DNA of 64,000 nucleotides from Paramacrobiotus metropolitanus (Eukaryota; Tardigrada; Eutardigrada; Parachela; Macrobiotidae), in the NCBI RefSeq assembly GCF_019649055.1, contig NW_026570476.1:1-64000 (forward strand), given 5' to 3'. Below the pieces are notes generated by a model that saw only the letters and a program-made list of their open reading frames with translations, had not been told where the DNA came from and searched no databases. Of this stretch, positions 19,871 through 31,057 are shown in pieces. How positions within the stretch are numbered: the first letter of the stretch is position 1; the number at the start of each line of letters is the position of its first letter. Made by a program: the position numbers and the translations under genes.

Positions 19871-22191
19871 TTTATTCTTTTTATTTATGTTCACTCAGCG
19901 ACATAACAGTCAATCAATCCACTACGGCCAATACTGCACAATCAAGAATTAAAAAACTGTTAAATAAATTAAATTAAAAAACTGTTAATTAAATAGTGTA
20001 AACTGTAAAATATGATGGTGTACGAGTATTTAGCGCATTACAAGACTGTATCAGTCTTTGTAATAACCGTCCAGTGCAGCCAACGTCAGCGCGTTTAGTC
20101 GTGACACATCCATCTGCCGCAAGTCGACTTGATCCCAGAATTGTGGATTGTCTTCGGCGCGGACGCAGTTGAACCTGCTCAACCCAGCCACATTCGCATT
20201 AAGACAACAACATGTTTCGACGTACAATGAGACCATACTTACAACTTAAAGAAGCCGCGAATCTCCGCCCACTGTTCCGGATAGGCCAACATCTGCACCC
20301 AGCGCGCGCGCACCACATTGACCTTTTCCAGCACCCGCTGCGTAACGGCCGGACAGTTGTCATTAACCGCGGCTATGAAGCGTTGACACTGCTCGACGGC
20401 GGTCTCCGTGCAGTGGAAGCGCACGAACGGAATAACCACGTCCAGTTGTTTTTCTACGGTGTTGCGCGTAAACCGCATCTCGGGCCACATCGACCATTGC
20501 AGCCTGGTACCGCAGGACAGCCGCAACAGGGAATGGGATCCCCCTCCACTGGCTATGGTGTAGTTAATCAGCAATACCGTGGTGCACCCGGTCATCCACG
20601 ATGACGGCGCCTGGTATTCTTGGTTGCCAACCTGCTCCCCTGCACCATACTTTAAGAACGGAATACCACCAGAATTCTGGATCGCTCTGCAGTTTTTGAC
20701 GATAAGTAGGGGCAGATGAATGCACTTCCTTTCCAATATACTGGCGATATCCTGCATTCTAAGCACCAAGCCCAGATAATCACCATCACGAGACTCCTCT
20801 TTCTGCTCTCCAGACGTTCTCGCATAGATCAACACCGCCGCCCGCGTCTGTTGCGAAACGCTACGTTCTGACATAGCTGCAAATTTATATTCCTCAGTGG
20901 CGTTCAGTTCTGTACTTATGCAGTAGTCCCAGGACTCTTTTATGGTCACCGGGCGGATGACGACAATGACATGATGCTGACTGACGGGTTCCTGTAGCAC
21001 TAGCCTCCATAAGACACACACTCTGTAAATGACCATTTTCAGAGAATTTCAGCAAAGCACAATAAGAAAAAACTTCTTTTCCACAAAGAGGTTATCGCTC
21101 AACCTTTCTAGCGCAAAATTTAATAGGATCTCCTAGAGACAAATAGGATTTCAAATACTGTAAAAAAAGGTCACGAAAATGTTAGTCAAATGGCACCAAC
21201 CTAAATCTGTGATTAGCGATTTTGGCCTTCTATTTAGCCATTGTTAGCTACTCAAGTTAAACGAAATTTCGCCGGTACAGCAACTACAGCGCGCATACAG
21301 CCACACTCACTACATTACGTTTGTGTTAAAAGATTGGCGAACGAGTGGTATAATACAGTCGTTCAGAGTACATGACGTACTGGCTTGTGTAAAGTTGAGT
21401 GCCCACATCCAGGTTCCTCAAAATACATCCTAGAATAGCGGCCGGCAGGTCGCTGATGCGAACATCTCTCGGTTCTGCAAAATACCGTGTAATTTTACTT
21501 AAAACGTTTAGAGATTTCTCGGCGTTCTGGCCACGATAGTACTGACCCTGGGAGGCAGTGATCGGGTTGTCCGCAGCCTTCACTGCAACAGTCAGCGGAA
21601 GTTGTTTTGACTCGGAGAGGAAACGCCGGCACGCCGCCTTTAAAGAATCCTCAGTGCAGAACGCACTGTATCCGGAAGCGTCACCGTGCATTTCGGCGCA
21701 TATGAACGTCACCCTGTCCATTGCAGCTCGCACAAACACCCGAACACTGAATTGATACTGAAGACCGGTCTGAAAATTCTCATCCTTACAGCGGAAGCAA
21801 AAACCGTCCGGTCCATACGATATAATATGAAATTGACAGCTGGCATTGCACTGTCGATTACCAGGAGCCCACGCCAGCTGGCACGTCCACATCAGACTTT
21901 CTGGCAGAAAACTCAAATGACGCAGCAGAGGCGCCTGTTCGAAGCCGACGACATGCTTCCGGTAGATAAGCCTCCCGGAGAAGCTCGGCTCACCACCATC
22001 CACCGACGGCAGTTGTGCGATAAGCTGGCGCACCGGCACAATGCAGCGGTCTGGTGAATTGTCCAGGCGAACAGCACAGAACATGCAGGACAAATCCTCG
22101 ATAATAGTGGCGGGCCGGAAGATCAGCGGTCCGCCCTCTTCGTTTCGCAGTGCCAAATGCGCGGAAAATCCAGGCAGTGAGAGTTCATAAA

Positions 22192-22328
22192 TGTGGTGTA
22201 TTGTTGCTAAGCAGACAGATTATGAAGTTGTGTTACAATTGCAATGTTTACAATCAGAATGATTCTGGCGAGCTGGCGTACTGTACAAGTCATATTAATT
22301 ATTAAAGTGTATTACTTAATACATGACA
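22192..22328 (+). repeat. 5-prime LTR
   Basis: 137 bp, TGTGGTGTATTG to ATACATGACA, identical base for base to 26,432-26,568. Short for a Gypsy LTR. Confidence 0.97.
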
Positions 22329-22330
22329 TC

Positions 22331-22348
22331 TGGCGTGAAAGGATAGTC
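22331..22348 (+). other. Primer-binding site candidate
   Basis: Two bases after the 5-prime LTR the sequence TGGCGTGAAAGGATAGTC starts with TGG, the complement of a tRNA CCA end. The priming tRNA is not identified. Confidence 0.65.
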
Positions 22349-22362
22349 GTATTCCACAAACC

Positions 22363-24072
22363 ATGTCTACTGAAAAGAAAGCGCAGAATCTGATACGGTT
22401 TAACCCGGACCAGCTACCATGGACATCATGGAAGTCGTTGTTAAAGAACTATTTTGCCCTTGCGGAAATAGCCGCCACGAAACAGAAAGAAGTGCTGCTG
22501 AACAGTCTGGAAGTCCGAGCCTTCCAAGACCTTGTCAGCGCCTGTCGACCAAAGGAGCCTACGGAGCTGTCGTACGATGAGCTTATCAAGAAGCTGGACG
22601 ATACGTACATAAAGGTCACCTACCAAACGACTGAATGGGCCTCGTTTTTCTCTACTCGACAGAAATCCAGCCAATCGCTAGTGGCTTTCTCTAACGAACT
22701 ACGGGATAAAACTTACACATGTAAGTTTCCTGGGACGTTGTTGGAGGATTTACTCAGCTCAGTGTTTGTGGCTGGAGTGTACAGCGATACCACGAGGCGC
22801 CATCTCATGTCGCAAGAGCTTAAGTCCTTCGACGAGACACTGCAGATCGCAAAACGGTTTGAGACTGGCCAGGAAGAGGCCAAGGTCAACAACAACCTCC
22901 AAGAAGACATCGTGAAGGCGACCTCATCCCGTCGAAGCTTCAAGCCAAATGGTGGTGCCAAAGCCAAGCGAGCTCCAAACAGCGGTGGCGGCAAAGCGTG
23001 CTATCGGTGTGGAAACACGAACCACGACCAAGAGCAATGTCGGTTCAAGGACCAGAACTGTCGCAATTGTGGCAAGGCCGGCCATATTGCGCGGGTCTGC
23101 AAGTCCAAACAGGCAAGCGGATATCAAGGAGGGCAACGCGGTAGCGGGAGCAGCCGGACAGGAGCCGTGTACGACATTCTGCACACTAGCTCGCCAGACG
23201 GAAACCCGATGCAGATGTGCATCAAGGTCAACGGACGGTCAGTAACTTTTGAACTGGACACCGGATCCGGGAAGACCATTGCATCAAGGCAAATGTGGCA
23301 ATCAGTGGGATCACCTAAACTGTCCCCATACAAAGGATTGCTGCGCAGTTTCACTGGCCACACAATACGAGTACTAGGCGTGTGCAAGGTGAACGCAGAG
23401 CACCGGAACAGCACAGCCAGTGACCTTGAGATGATAGTGGCTGATAAGGGCGGCGGGATCTTGGGAAGAGACTGGATCCGCGCGCTAAACATGGGCGACC
23501 TGAAGTTCAGCGAATTGTCAACGTCAGCCGTTCACACGGTGGCGGAACCGGACACGCTGGAAAGTATCCTCGCGCAGAACAAGGAACTGTTCCGGGACGA
23601 GCTAGGATGCTGCCGGACATTTCAAGCGCATCTATACCTGAAGCCAGGCGCCATACCGAAGTTCTGCAAACCACGCCCAGTGCCGTTCGCGCTCAGACAA
23701 CCAGTGGAAGAAGACTTGGAGCGTTTGGTACGACTGGGAGTGTTGGTCAAGGTCGATCGGGCAAAGTGGGCCGCACCAATTGTGATAGTCCGTAGAGTGA
23801 AACGGAAAGTGCGAACATGTGCCGACTTGAGCACAGGGCTAAACGACGCGCTGGATATACAGAGATATCCGCTGCCTCTGCCCGATGAACTGTTTGCAGT
23901 ACTGAACGGAGGCGAAGAATTTACGACAATAGACATGTCTGATGCGTACCATCAAGTTCCGCTGGATGAGGAAAGCAGCTGGTTGGTGGTGATCAATACG
24001 CACCGTGGTCTATTCCGCTACACACGACTGCCATTCGGTGTGGCGGCAGCACCAGCATATTCCAGCAACTGA
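22363..24072 (+). CDS. gag-pol: Gag-protease-RT (N-terminal part) of the LTR element
   Basis: 569 residues from the first ATG 34 nt after the LTR. Residues 1-200 are a helical Gag with a WTSWKSLLKNYF start and a long helix-rich body. Two CCHC knuckles follow (CYRCGNTNHDQEQC at about 213 and CRNCGKAGHIARVC at about 233). The retropepsin active site LDTGSG is near residue 298 and its C-terminal LGRDW near 366. RT begins around residue 420 with the conserved DMSDAYHQVPL segment. No Gag/Pol frame change is needed. The frame ends prematurely after PFGVAAAPAYSSN, where a missing A shifts the reading frame. The remainder continues at 24,072. Confidence 0.93.
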   Translation: MSTEKKAQNLIRFNPDQLPWTSWKSLLKNYFALAEIAATKQKEVLLNSLEVRAFQDLVSACRPKEPTELSYDELIKKLDDTYIKVTYQTTEWASFFSTRQKSSQSLVAFSNELRDKTYTCKFPGTLLEDLLSSVFVAGVYSDTTRRHLMSQELKSFDETLQIAKRFETGQEEAKVNNNLQEDIVKATSSRRSFKPNGGAKAKRAPNSGGGKACYRCGNTNHDQEQCRFKDQNCRNCGKAGHIARVCKSKQASGYQGGQRGSGSSRTGAVYDILHTSSPDGNPMQMCIKVNGRSVTFELDTGSGKTIASRQMWQSVGSPKLSPYKGLLRSFTGHTIRVLGVCKVNAEHRNSTASDLEMIVADKGGGILGRDWIRALNMGDLKFSELSTSAVHTVAEPDTLESILAQNKELFRDELGCCRTFQAHLYLKPGAIPKFCKPRPVPFALRQPVEEDLERLVRLGVLVKVDRAKWAAPIVIVRRVKRKVRTCADLSTGLNDALDIQRYPLPLPDELFAVLNGGEEFTTIDMSDAYHQVPLDEESSWLVVINTHRGLFRYTRLPFGVAAAPAYSSN

Positions 24073-26399
24073 TGGAAAGTATGCTTAGTGGTATCGATTA
24101 CCTGGCGATATTCCAAGATGATGTCATCGTCACGGGACGGAACCGGAAGGAGCATCTCGGAAATGTGACGCAAACACTAACGCGCATGAGGGAACAAGGA
24201 TTCACACTGAAGGCAGAGAAGTGTCACTTTCTCCAAGCCTCAGTGGAGTATCTCGGATTCGTGGTGGATAAGCACGGGCGCCACGTATCCGTCAGCAAGG
24301 TACAGGCCATACTGGATATGCCGGCACCGGAAGACGTTCAGCAGCTCCGGTCATTCTTAGGAATGATCAACCACTACAGCCGATTCATCGCTCAGCTAGC
24401 AACGAAAACTTACTGTATGAATTCGTTGCTGAAAGCGGATGTCGATTGGGCGTGGTCACGGGAGTGTGAATCTGCCTTCCAAGGCCTGAAGAAAGAGCTG
24501 GCGGAGGCAACGATGCTGGTCCACTACGATCCAGCAAAGCCACTGATACTAGCAGCTGATGCATCACAGTATGGCATTGGCGCAGTGATCAGCCACCGCG
24601 GCCCGGAGGGTGAAGACCGCCCCATTGCGCATGCGTCGAAAACACTGACCGAAACGGAGCAGCGGTACGCCCAGATTGAAAAAGAGGCGCTGGCTCTGGT
24701 CTTCGGAGTGAAGAAATTTGACCAGTATCTGGCCGGACGCGAGTTCGTATTACTCACCGACCATAAGCCACTGGTCACGATATTCGGAAGTAAAGCCGGA
24801 ATCCCGATCGTGTCAGCAAACAGACTGCAGCGATGGGCAGTGGCACTGATGGGATACAGCTTCCGGATTGAATACCGGTCAACAGCGGACTTCGGGCAAG
24901 CTGATGGACTCAGTAGGTTGCCGCTGCACTCCAAAGACATGTTCGATGTCAACGATTGGGGAATGAGTGAAGTGGTGCACCAAATCGACGTTGAGCAGTT
25001 GTCCGAAACACCTGTCGACGCACGGAAGATTGCGTCAGCGACCGGTAAAGATCCGCTTCTTGCGCGCTGCAGACATCTGGTACTGTCCGGATGGCCAGAT
25101 AAGGCTCCAGCAGATATCCAGCCATACTACCAGCGCCGATTTCAGTTGTCGGTGGTCAGTGGTTGCGTGGTTTGGGGAGCAAGGACAGTGATTCCAACCG
25201 CCCTCAGGACGCAGCTACTGAATTATCTGCATCAGACCCATGCAGGTGTAGTCAGGATGAAGGCGGAAGCGCGCAGTCACTTCTGGTGGCCAGGAATGGA
25301 CGGCGACATTGAACGCCTGTCTCAGAACTGTCCACAGTGCAGCCTGGCATCAAAAGAGACACCAAAAGTCCCCCTGCAGCAATGGCCGATAGCGGAGCGT
25401 GCGTGGGAACGTGTCCACATGGATTTCGCGGGACCGTTTCGTAACGAAATGTTCCTGATCATCGTGGACAGTTTCTCCAAATGGCCAGAGGTGATCAGAA
25501 TGAGGCGCACCCAGTCAGCGGATGTCATTGCCGTAATGGAAAACCTGTGCGTGCGCTATGGGTATCCCAGACAGTTGGTAACGGACAATGGGCCGCAGTT
25601 TACCTCGGCGGAATTCAGTGATTACTGTCAACGTAACGGAATCAAGCACCTGCGCACGGCTCCAGGACATCCGCAGTCAAACGGGCAGGCGGAGCGGTAT
25701 GTCGGTTCGTTCAAAGACGCCATGACAAAGATGTTGGCTGCCGGGAAAACCGATCTCGACGAAGCCATACGGCAGTACCTGCTTCGCTACCGTACGACAC
25801 CGCAGTCAACAACCGGAAGTCCACCGGATGAACTGTTTCTCAACCGACGGCTGCGAACAGCACTGGATCGCATTCATCCAGATGTGAATGAGAAGCGAGT
25901 CGCAAACCAGGCTCGTTATAAAGAGCAGTTCGATCAGCACACGAAGGCGAAGGAGTTTAGCCCTGGTCAGAAGGTCATCGTTCGCGATTACCGCCATGGG
26001 CCGAAAACAAACTGGACAGCTGGGAAACTAATCAGCAGGAAAGGTCAACGTCAGTGGATAGTCACAGTTGATGGTGATCAGTGGGTCAGGCATGAAGACC
26101 AGATCAAACTCAGACACTGGAGAAGCGACAACGAAGAGCCAAATGATGTAACCGCACTGCCAGAAATCCCAAAACAACTGGCAGAAACGACATCGAGCGC
26201 GAGTATGAAAACTGCTGAACCAGAAGTACCAGCAGCAGTAACTGTGAAGCCAGAACCTGAGATTCCAGCTGTACCGGAAGCGATAACGAATCCGCAACCG
26301 CTACCACAAGCGACAAATGCGGAACAGCCAGCATTACGCCAGTCTACAAGAGTGACGAAGGTTCCCGATCGATATGGATATGAAAAGGGAAAAATGTAG
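24072..26399 (+). CDS. pol: RT (C-terminal part)-RNase H-integrase of the LTR element
   Basis: 775 residues continuing Pol in the shifted frame; the ATG is internal, not a natural start. The RT catalytic motif is FQDD (residues about 15-18) instead of the usual Y/F-x-DD with V, I or L. RNase H shows AADASQYGIG near 162 and TDHK near 231. Integrase has its zinc-binding H-H-C-C set at about 385-425 and catalytic residues in HMDFAG (about 450), TDNGPQ (about 503) and GQAERY (about 538). The tail is Pro/Glu-rich and ends just before the polypurine tract. Confidence 0.93.
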   Translation: MESMLSGIDYLAIFQDDVIVTGRNRKEHLGNVTQTLTRMREQGFTLKAEKCHFLQASVEYLGFVVDKHGRHVSVSKVQAILDMPAPEDVQQLRSFLGMINHYSRFIAQLATKTYCMNSLLKADVDWAWSRECESAFQGLKKELAEATMLVHYDPAKPLILAADASQYGIGAVISHRGPEGEDRPIAHASKTLTETEQRYAQIEKEALALVFGVKKFDQYLAGREFVLLTDHKPLVTIFGSKAGIPIVSANRLQRWAVALMGYSFRIEYRSTADFGQADGLSRLPLHSKDMFDVNDWGMSEVVHQIDVEQLSETPVDARKIASATGKDPLLARCRHLVLSGWPDKAPADIQPYYQRRFQLSVVSGCVVWGARTVIPTALRTQLLNYLHQTHAGVVRMKAEARSHFWWPGMDGDIERLSQNCPQCSLASKETPKVPLQQWPIAERAWERVHMDFAGPFRNEMFLIIVDSFSKWPEVIRMRRTQSADVIAVMENLCVRYGYPRQLVTDNGPQFTSAEFSDYCQRNGIKHLRTAPGHPQSNGQAERYVGSFKDAMTKMLAAGKTDLDEAIRQYLLRYRTTPQSTTGSPPDELFLNRRLRTALDRIHPDVNEKRVANQARYKEQFDQHTKAKEFSPGQKVIVRDYRHGPKTNWTAGKLISRKGQRQWIVTVDGDQWVRHEDQIKLRHWRSDNEEPNDVTALPEIPKQLAETTSSASMKTAEPEVPAAVTVKPEPEIPAVPEAITNPQPLPQATNAEQPALRQSTRVTKVPDRYGYEKGKM

Positions 26400-26419
26400 C
26401 GAAAAAAGTTTTTTGTAAC

Positions 26420-26431
26420 GGAGAGAGGAGA
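26420..26431 (+). other. Polypurine tract
   Basis: GGAGAGAGGAGA immediately before the 3-prime LTR, the expected plus-strand priming site. Confidence 0.85.
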
Positions 26432-26568
26432 TGTGGTGTATTGTTGCTAAGCAGACAGATTATGAAGTTGTGTTACAATTGCAATGTTTACAATCAGAAT
26501 GATTCTGGCGAGCTGGCGTACTGTACAAGTCATATTAATTATTAAAGTGTATTACTTAATACATGACA
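26432..26568 (+). repeat. 3-prime LTR
   Basis: Identical to 22,192-22,328 and followed directly by the ATAAA target duplication. Confidence 0.97.
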
Positions 26569-26801
26569 ATAAAGGTCTCCGATAAAATGATGCGGCCACA
26601 GTTGTTTTGTAGGGATCCATTCCGCATTGACTGAACTGGCGTCAAAATCAAGGAGGAACTGGTCGCCGTCAATATCCTGAACGTATCCCAGCCACCACTG
26701 GCCGTTGTCCCGTCGCACCAGCATCGTGTTAACTTATATCGGCTTCTTACTAAACCGGCCTTGAATTAAACCATAAAGCGCCTACTGCTACGATAACTTA
26801 C

Positions 26802-29513
26802 GTCTGCAACAACATACGAATCCCCGCCCACTGCTCGGGATAGTCCAACGTCCCGACCCAGCGCGCACGCAGCGCCGTGACCTTTTCCCATACCCGCTGC
26901 GTAACGACCGGGCAACTGTCACTGACCGCGTCTATGAAGCGCTGACAGTGTTGGACGGCAGAATCCGTGCAGTAGAAGCGCACAAACCGTACAACCACCT
27001 TATCAGATTCCAGTCATGCTTCTTCCGCATAAACGCCGTCTCACTGTCCGGCCATGCCAGTTTCGCCTCGTCGAACAGCAGCAGCAACAGACGCCCGGTG
27101 TTCAAACCATCGGTTGTGTTGTAATTGAGCAGCACTAGGTTCTCAAACATGGGCATCCAATCCGACGGCCTTGGGCACTCCAGCTCTCCAGTGTCATTAT
27201 TCCGTTGGAATTGCGTGAAGGGACTGTCGCGCGAGGAGGTGGTCTGGTGGCCATACTTAACAATGAACAGCGGCAGACGAACGAGTTTATGCTGTAGGAT
27301 ACGGCGCATCAGCAGCATTTTCCACGTGAAGCTCGACCCCGATGCGTTGTACCGGCGGTCGGCCCGCGTTCGCTCGTCCACCAACGCCACCGAGCGTGTC
27401 TCATCGGAAACGGTTTGATCCAGCATTTTGGCTAGTTTGCATTCAACAATATTGTCCAAAGCATAGAATATCGAGCCATCCCAGTCCTCCGTGGTACAGA
27501 GGGAAGGGATAGCGAAAGTCACGTGGTGGTGCTGGAGGGAGTCTCGCAAAATCAGCATCCACAACGCGCACACCCTGCAATTGATAGCTCGGCGATACTG
27601 AAAACAATAATTAATTAGGAAAGAAAATTAATTTGACTGCTTTAGTTAAGAAAGCAGTTTACTGCTCGAGCGTTTGCAGCTCGTCGTAATGCATATGCGT
27701 ATAACGCGCAAATTTTACCATAAAATAAAGGAAAAAAACAAAAATCGGAAGAAAACTGGTTTTTGAGAATTAAACTTTTATGCTGAGGATGAACCGATTC
27801 GTATTTACTGCTACATAAAAACATAATTTTTATTTTGTCCCCATTGCAGATGTGGCACTTGGTGTGCGGCTGCAAATGTTTTGTTAAAAGCAAATCGACA
27901 AAAAACTGTTTCCTAGAATGGGCGAGAGTCGTTCAACTTGTTTTTTGTTTCAACGTTCAAGTTTGGAGATCGTTTAAGTTTGGAGATCTCGTATAAGTTT
28001 GGAGTTTGGATAAATTCTGCGTGGTAAGGTTGTGAGTGTCTTGTGCACAGTTCCTTCTCATGTTAACTGGGACCAATCCTTTATTTGATTGTATTTACTG
28101 AGTGGTATTCGCTGATGTGAGTATTTTAAATAAAGTTTGCAAACTTTATGATACTGACTTACTGGCTTATGCGTAACTGTGATACGACGTCGAGGTTAAA
28201 AAAATACCGGCAGGGACTGGAGCCGCAATCTCGCAAATGCGCATTTCTTCCCTTTCTGCAAAAAATTTAATAAGGGTTATCTCCACACTGCAGCAACTCT
28301 TGCACATGGGGGCTGATCGAAACTTTTGACCATTAACTTTTATACTACAATTGTGTAGGACTAAAACAAAATAAAAGTTTGCCGATTAATAAACCTGTGC
28401 ACACTTTACTGATTTGAAATACAAATGGAAAATATCAGTGCACCGGATTAGCGGTAAATATCCACGAGTGCGAACAGGGAAGCATTAAAATGGTGTTTTT
28501 ACAATACGTAAGGATTAAACGAAAGGTTCACTGTACTTTTTGGTCGTTCACTTTGACAACCAACAGGAGAGTGAGCGTTTTGCTCTATTCCGCATGTACA
28601 ACTCACCATTACGTTCTACACGAACCCTTGGCAAGCTAGCCGCCATAATATTGTTCGTTAGCGCGGATTCCCTTGACAACTGCTCGGCGAGGTATCTTTG
28701 GCACACTTCTCTTAAAGTATCTTCGTCCCAGAACATGCTGCGTCCCGTCGCGTCTTCATGCACTTCGGCACAGATGAACGTGACCGTGTCGATTCCCGCT
28801 AGCACAAACACCCGGCAACCAACATTGAAATCATACTCACCATGTGCCCGCCCATGACCATAATTCGTTCCCACACAGCGAAAATTAAACTTAAACGCTG
28901 CATCGCTCCTTTCCAGCCGGCATGTGCTGGTGCACGGATCACCGTCTCTCAGCTTTATTTGACAAGCCGGGACCAGAAACTGACGCATAAACTTGACATG
29001 GCGCAAGAGATGCGCCGTCTCGAAAGGTACGACATGCTTCCGGTATACGATTCCGTTGACTCGGCCAAAAAAGCTCGGTTCACCATTGGGCGCCGGCAGT
29101 TTGGTGGTTAGCTGGAACCAGGGGATGACACGGCGTTCAGACGCAGTGTTCTGGTCTGCCTGATGCAGCATTACAGTGCAGAAAATGCAGTAGATGGAGT
29201 ATGGATTCTCGATGACAGTAGCGGGCCGGAAAATGCAGGGTCCATCGGCTTCTTCTTGCAGCGCCACCTGCACGGTTTTGCCAGCCAGACCACTGGTATA
29301 CCTCACGTGATGCGGCCACACATGTGTAGAATGGATCCATTGTGGGCGAACTGTGCTGGCATCGAAGTCAATGAAGAAATAGGCGCCGTCAATATCCTGC
29401 ACGTATCCTAGCCACCATTGGTCGTTGTCGCGCTGCACCAGCACCGTGTTCCCGTAGTTCAACTGCCGCGTACTCGAACGTAACTCCCGAAAGTAGCGTA
29501 ATGTTTCAGACAT
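26802..29513 (-). pseudogene. F2: F-box/Tudor-like family member (type A), two frameshifts, exon 4 lost
   Basis: Exon 1 29,513-28,607 is open (302 codons) and starts MSETLRYFREL; it carries the Tudor-like NYGNTVLVQRDNDQWWLGYV and the middle domain with GCRVFVLAG and SMFWDEDTL. Exon 2 28,255-28,163 is 93 nt instead of 94: a T is missing in a homopolymer, breaking the F-box between AAPVPAGIF and NLDVVSQLRISQ. Exon 3 27,574-26,802 has a second frameshift near 26,985, before the FVRFYCTD block, and ends at a normal GTAAGT donor. No exon 4 follows. Instead, about 60 bp later, F1 begins at its codon 27 or so, so a deletion has removed F2 exon 4 and the F1 start. Head-to-head with F3. Confidence 0.8.
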
Positions 29514-31057
29514 GTTGATATTGCAGACTGGTTAAGATCTGAATGTCCCTGTCAGATCTGAAGTTTCCTCCCGTCATTTTGTTGTATTACTTGGTCGAAG
29601 TACATACGATAATTTTACTTGCAAGACTTATATTAGTCTGTGCTAGTACGAAGGCTTAATAAATTTCAACTAAGACTAAAAGTGAAGGCTATTGCGGTAA
29701 AGCAGATATATATTAGACTTCGTAATCTTACGGAAAGCGGTTTGTTGTTACGCAACGGCGAGTTAAACCAAAGCCAGTGGAATATACAAAGCCTTGAAGC
29801 TGATCTTATCAGCAAAGCGGAGCTCCGCTGATTTAGCATACGAGTCTACCGAGAAACGGCTGAAAAAGTCGTTTAAAAAATCGTATTAATTCAGCCGTCC
29901 AAAATGTGCAGGTGTGTTGCACGGTGGCCACCTGAAAGTTAACGTTATCCAGTTTTCTATACACTGATCAACTTGATCAGTGTATGGAAAAGCTTTGTAT
30001 ATGCTTTTTCAAACCATGAATTTTACAGAATTTTCGTAGCGAATATCCATTCATCTAAATGTGAACGACCTGAATTCAGAAAACATGACCTGAATTCAGA
30101 AAGACAATATCGCGCGATGAACGGGATGAATAGGGCGTTTGCCAAAACATCCTGTATTACTTTCCTGGTTTAGTTATAATTTTTTTCAAAAGCTACATCC
30201 GTTTCGCCACATTGTTTTGTACACCTGGTACTGCAAGCACATCCCTCTATCTTGTACGAGGAATTACTTACGAATTAATTTGCACCAACCATCAAAGGAG
30301 GCTGGTCTGAGCTCCCTTCAAATCAGCGGAGTTGGCTTGAGGACGTGACCGTGTTATATGCCTGCTTCCAGGCTTTGTATATTCTATAGGCTTTGGTTAA
30401 ACAGGCCGTTACGGTGCACTGAATATGGTGTAAAAGAGGTACGTACATTTTAGTACAATGCTGTACACACTACACGCAAGAAAAGTATCAGGCGTCAGTC
30501 ATGACTCATTGGTACAACTGGTACTGCGGCTGTAGCGTAGTTGGATAAAGGAGTCCCTATTTCCTTACATTCTATTAGAAGTAGGAGACAGAAACACCAG
30601 AAATCCCGACTACGAGTCAGATTCTCTTTAATTCAAGACCGAAATCTCAGAAAGCCAGAGAATGACATATCACATTAGCCATCGCTGCGCTTAAATAGCC
30701 TAAACCGGGCTATCTGTACTACCCGTACGTCTCATACAAGTGCACTCGTACATACGTAAGCGGCACCGCCGCTACACGGCCAACGAAAATAACAAGACAC
30801 ACTGAGTCAGAGAGTCATCTGCTGCTAATTCTCTAGCCTAGAAGCGGTCGAAATTAGGTCACATCTGACTCGTTCCGGGACCACCATTAACTGGCGGCTA
30901 GCGAGTGAATGGTGCCAGCGTCAATAGCATTTCATAGCCAACACGAGCATTAATTTTCATAGCTGAATGCAAATAAATTTTGTATATGTAATCGGTCTAT
31001 GTTAAGTTATCGAATGACCGACAGCTGCTATTGTTTTCCATTTATTTTCTGCTCGCC
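29514..31057. other. Intergenic spacer between divergent F2 and F3
   Basis: Contains the two putative promoters of a head-to-head pair, but no recognisable core element. There is a two-copy 24-bp repeat with the core CATGACCTGAATTCAGAAA near 30,062-30,104, and a perfect RNA polymerase III A-box-like TAGCGTAGTTGG at 30,533-30,544 without a good B box. No coding feature. Confidence 0.4.

Larger units (their letters stand above)
22192..26568 (+). mobile_element. Ty3/Gypsy LTR retrotransposon, recent insertion
   Basis: 4377 bp bounded by two identical 137-bp LTRs starting TG and ending CA, flanked by the 5-bp target duplication ATAAA (22,187-22,191 and 26,569-26,573). Coding order Gag, protease, RT, RNase H, integrase. 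Identical LTRs imply very recent insertion. It lies antisense within exon 1 of F1. The only visible defect is a single-base frameshift in RT near 24,057. Confidence 0.97.
20051..26724 (-). pseudogene. F1: F-box/Tudor-like family member (type A), split by LTR element
   Basis: Exons on the minus strand: exon 1 is 26,724-26,574 plus 22,191-21,547 (separated by the LTR element), exon 2 21,474-21,381, exon 3 21,022-20,243, exon 4 20,174-20,051. Introns of 72, 358 and 68 bp have usable GT-AG borders. Exon 1 holds the Tudor/SH3-like motif (DNGQWWLGYVQDIDGD) and the middle domain. Exons 2-3 form the F-box (ISDLPAAILGCILRNLDV, then VCVLWR). Exon 4 gives FWDQVDLRQMDV. Apart from the insertion the reading frame is open, and it is in frame across the target site, so this copy may have been functional until recently. 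Its first 25 or so codons are replaced by unrelated sequence next to the truncated end of F2, so it was already damaged at the 5-prime end. Confidence 0.8.

Noticed and set aside
19627-19894. Two small minus-strand hydrophobic ORFs with a shared LLVRIFIG peptide
   Set aside because: The similarity is explained by the 61-bp AT-rich tandem repeat; no start context or homologue.
20051-22156. F1 intron 1 as a 24-nt intron (GTAAAATT to TTTTGCAG)
   Set aside because: Far too short. A GTCAGT donor at 21,546 gives a 72-bp intron matching the exon phase of the other copies.
27642-27893. 83-residue minus-strand ORF inside F2 intron 2 region
   Set aside because: AT-rich intronic sequence with no conserved motif in other copies of the family.
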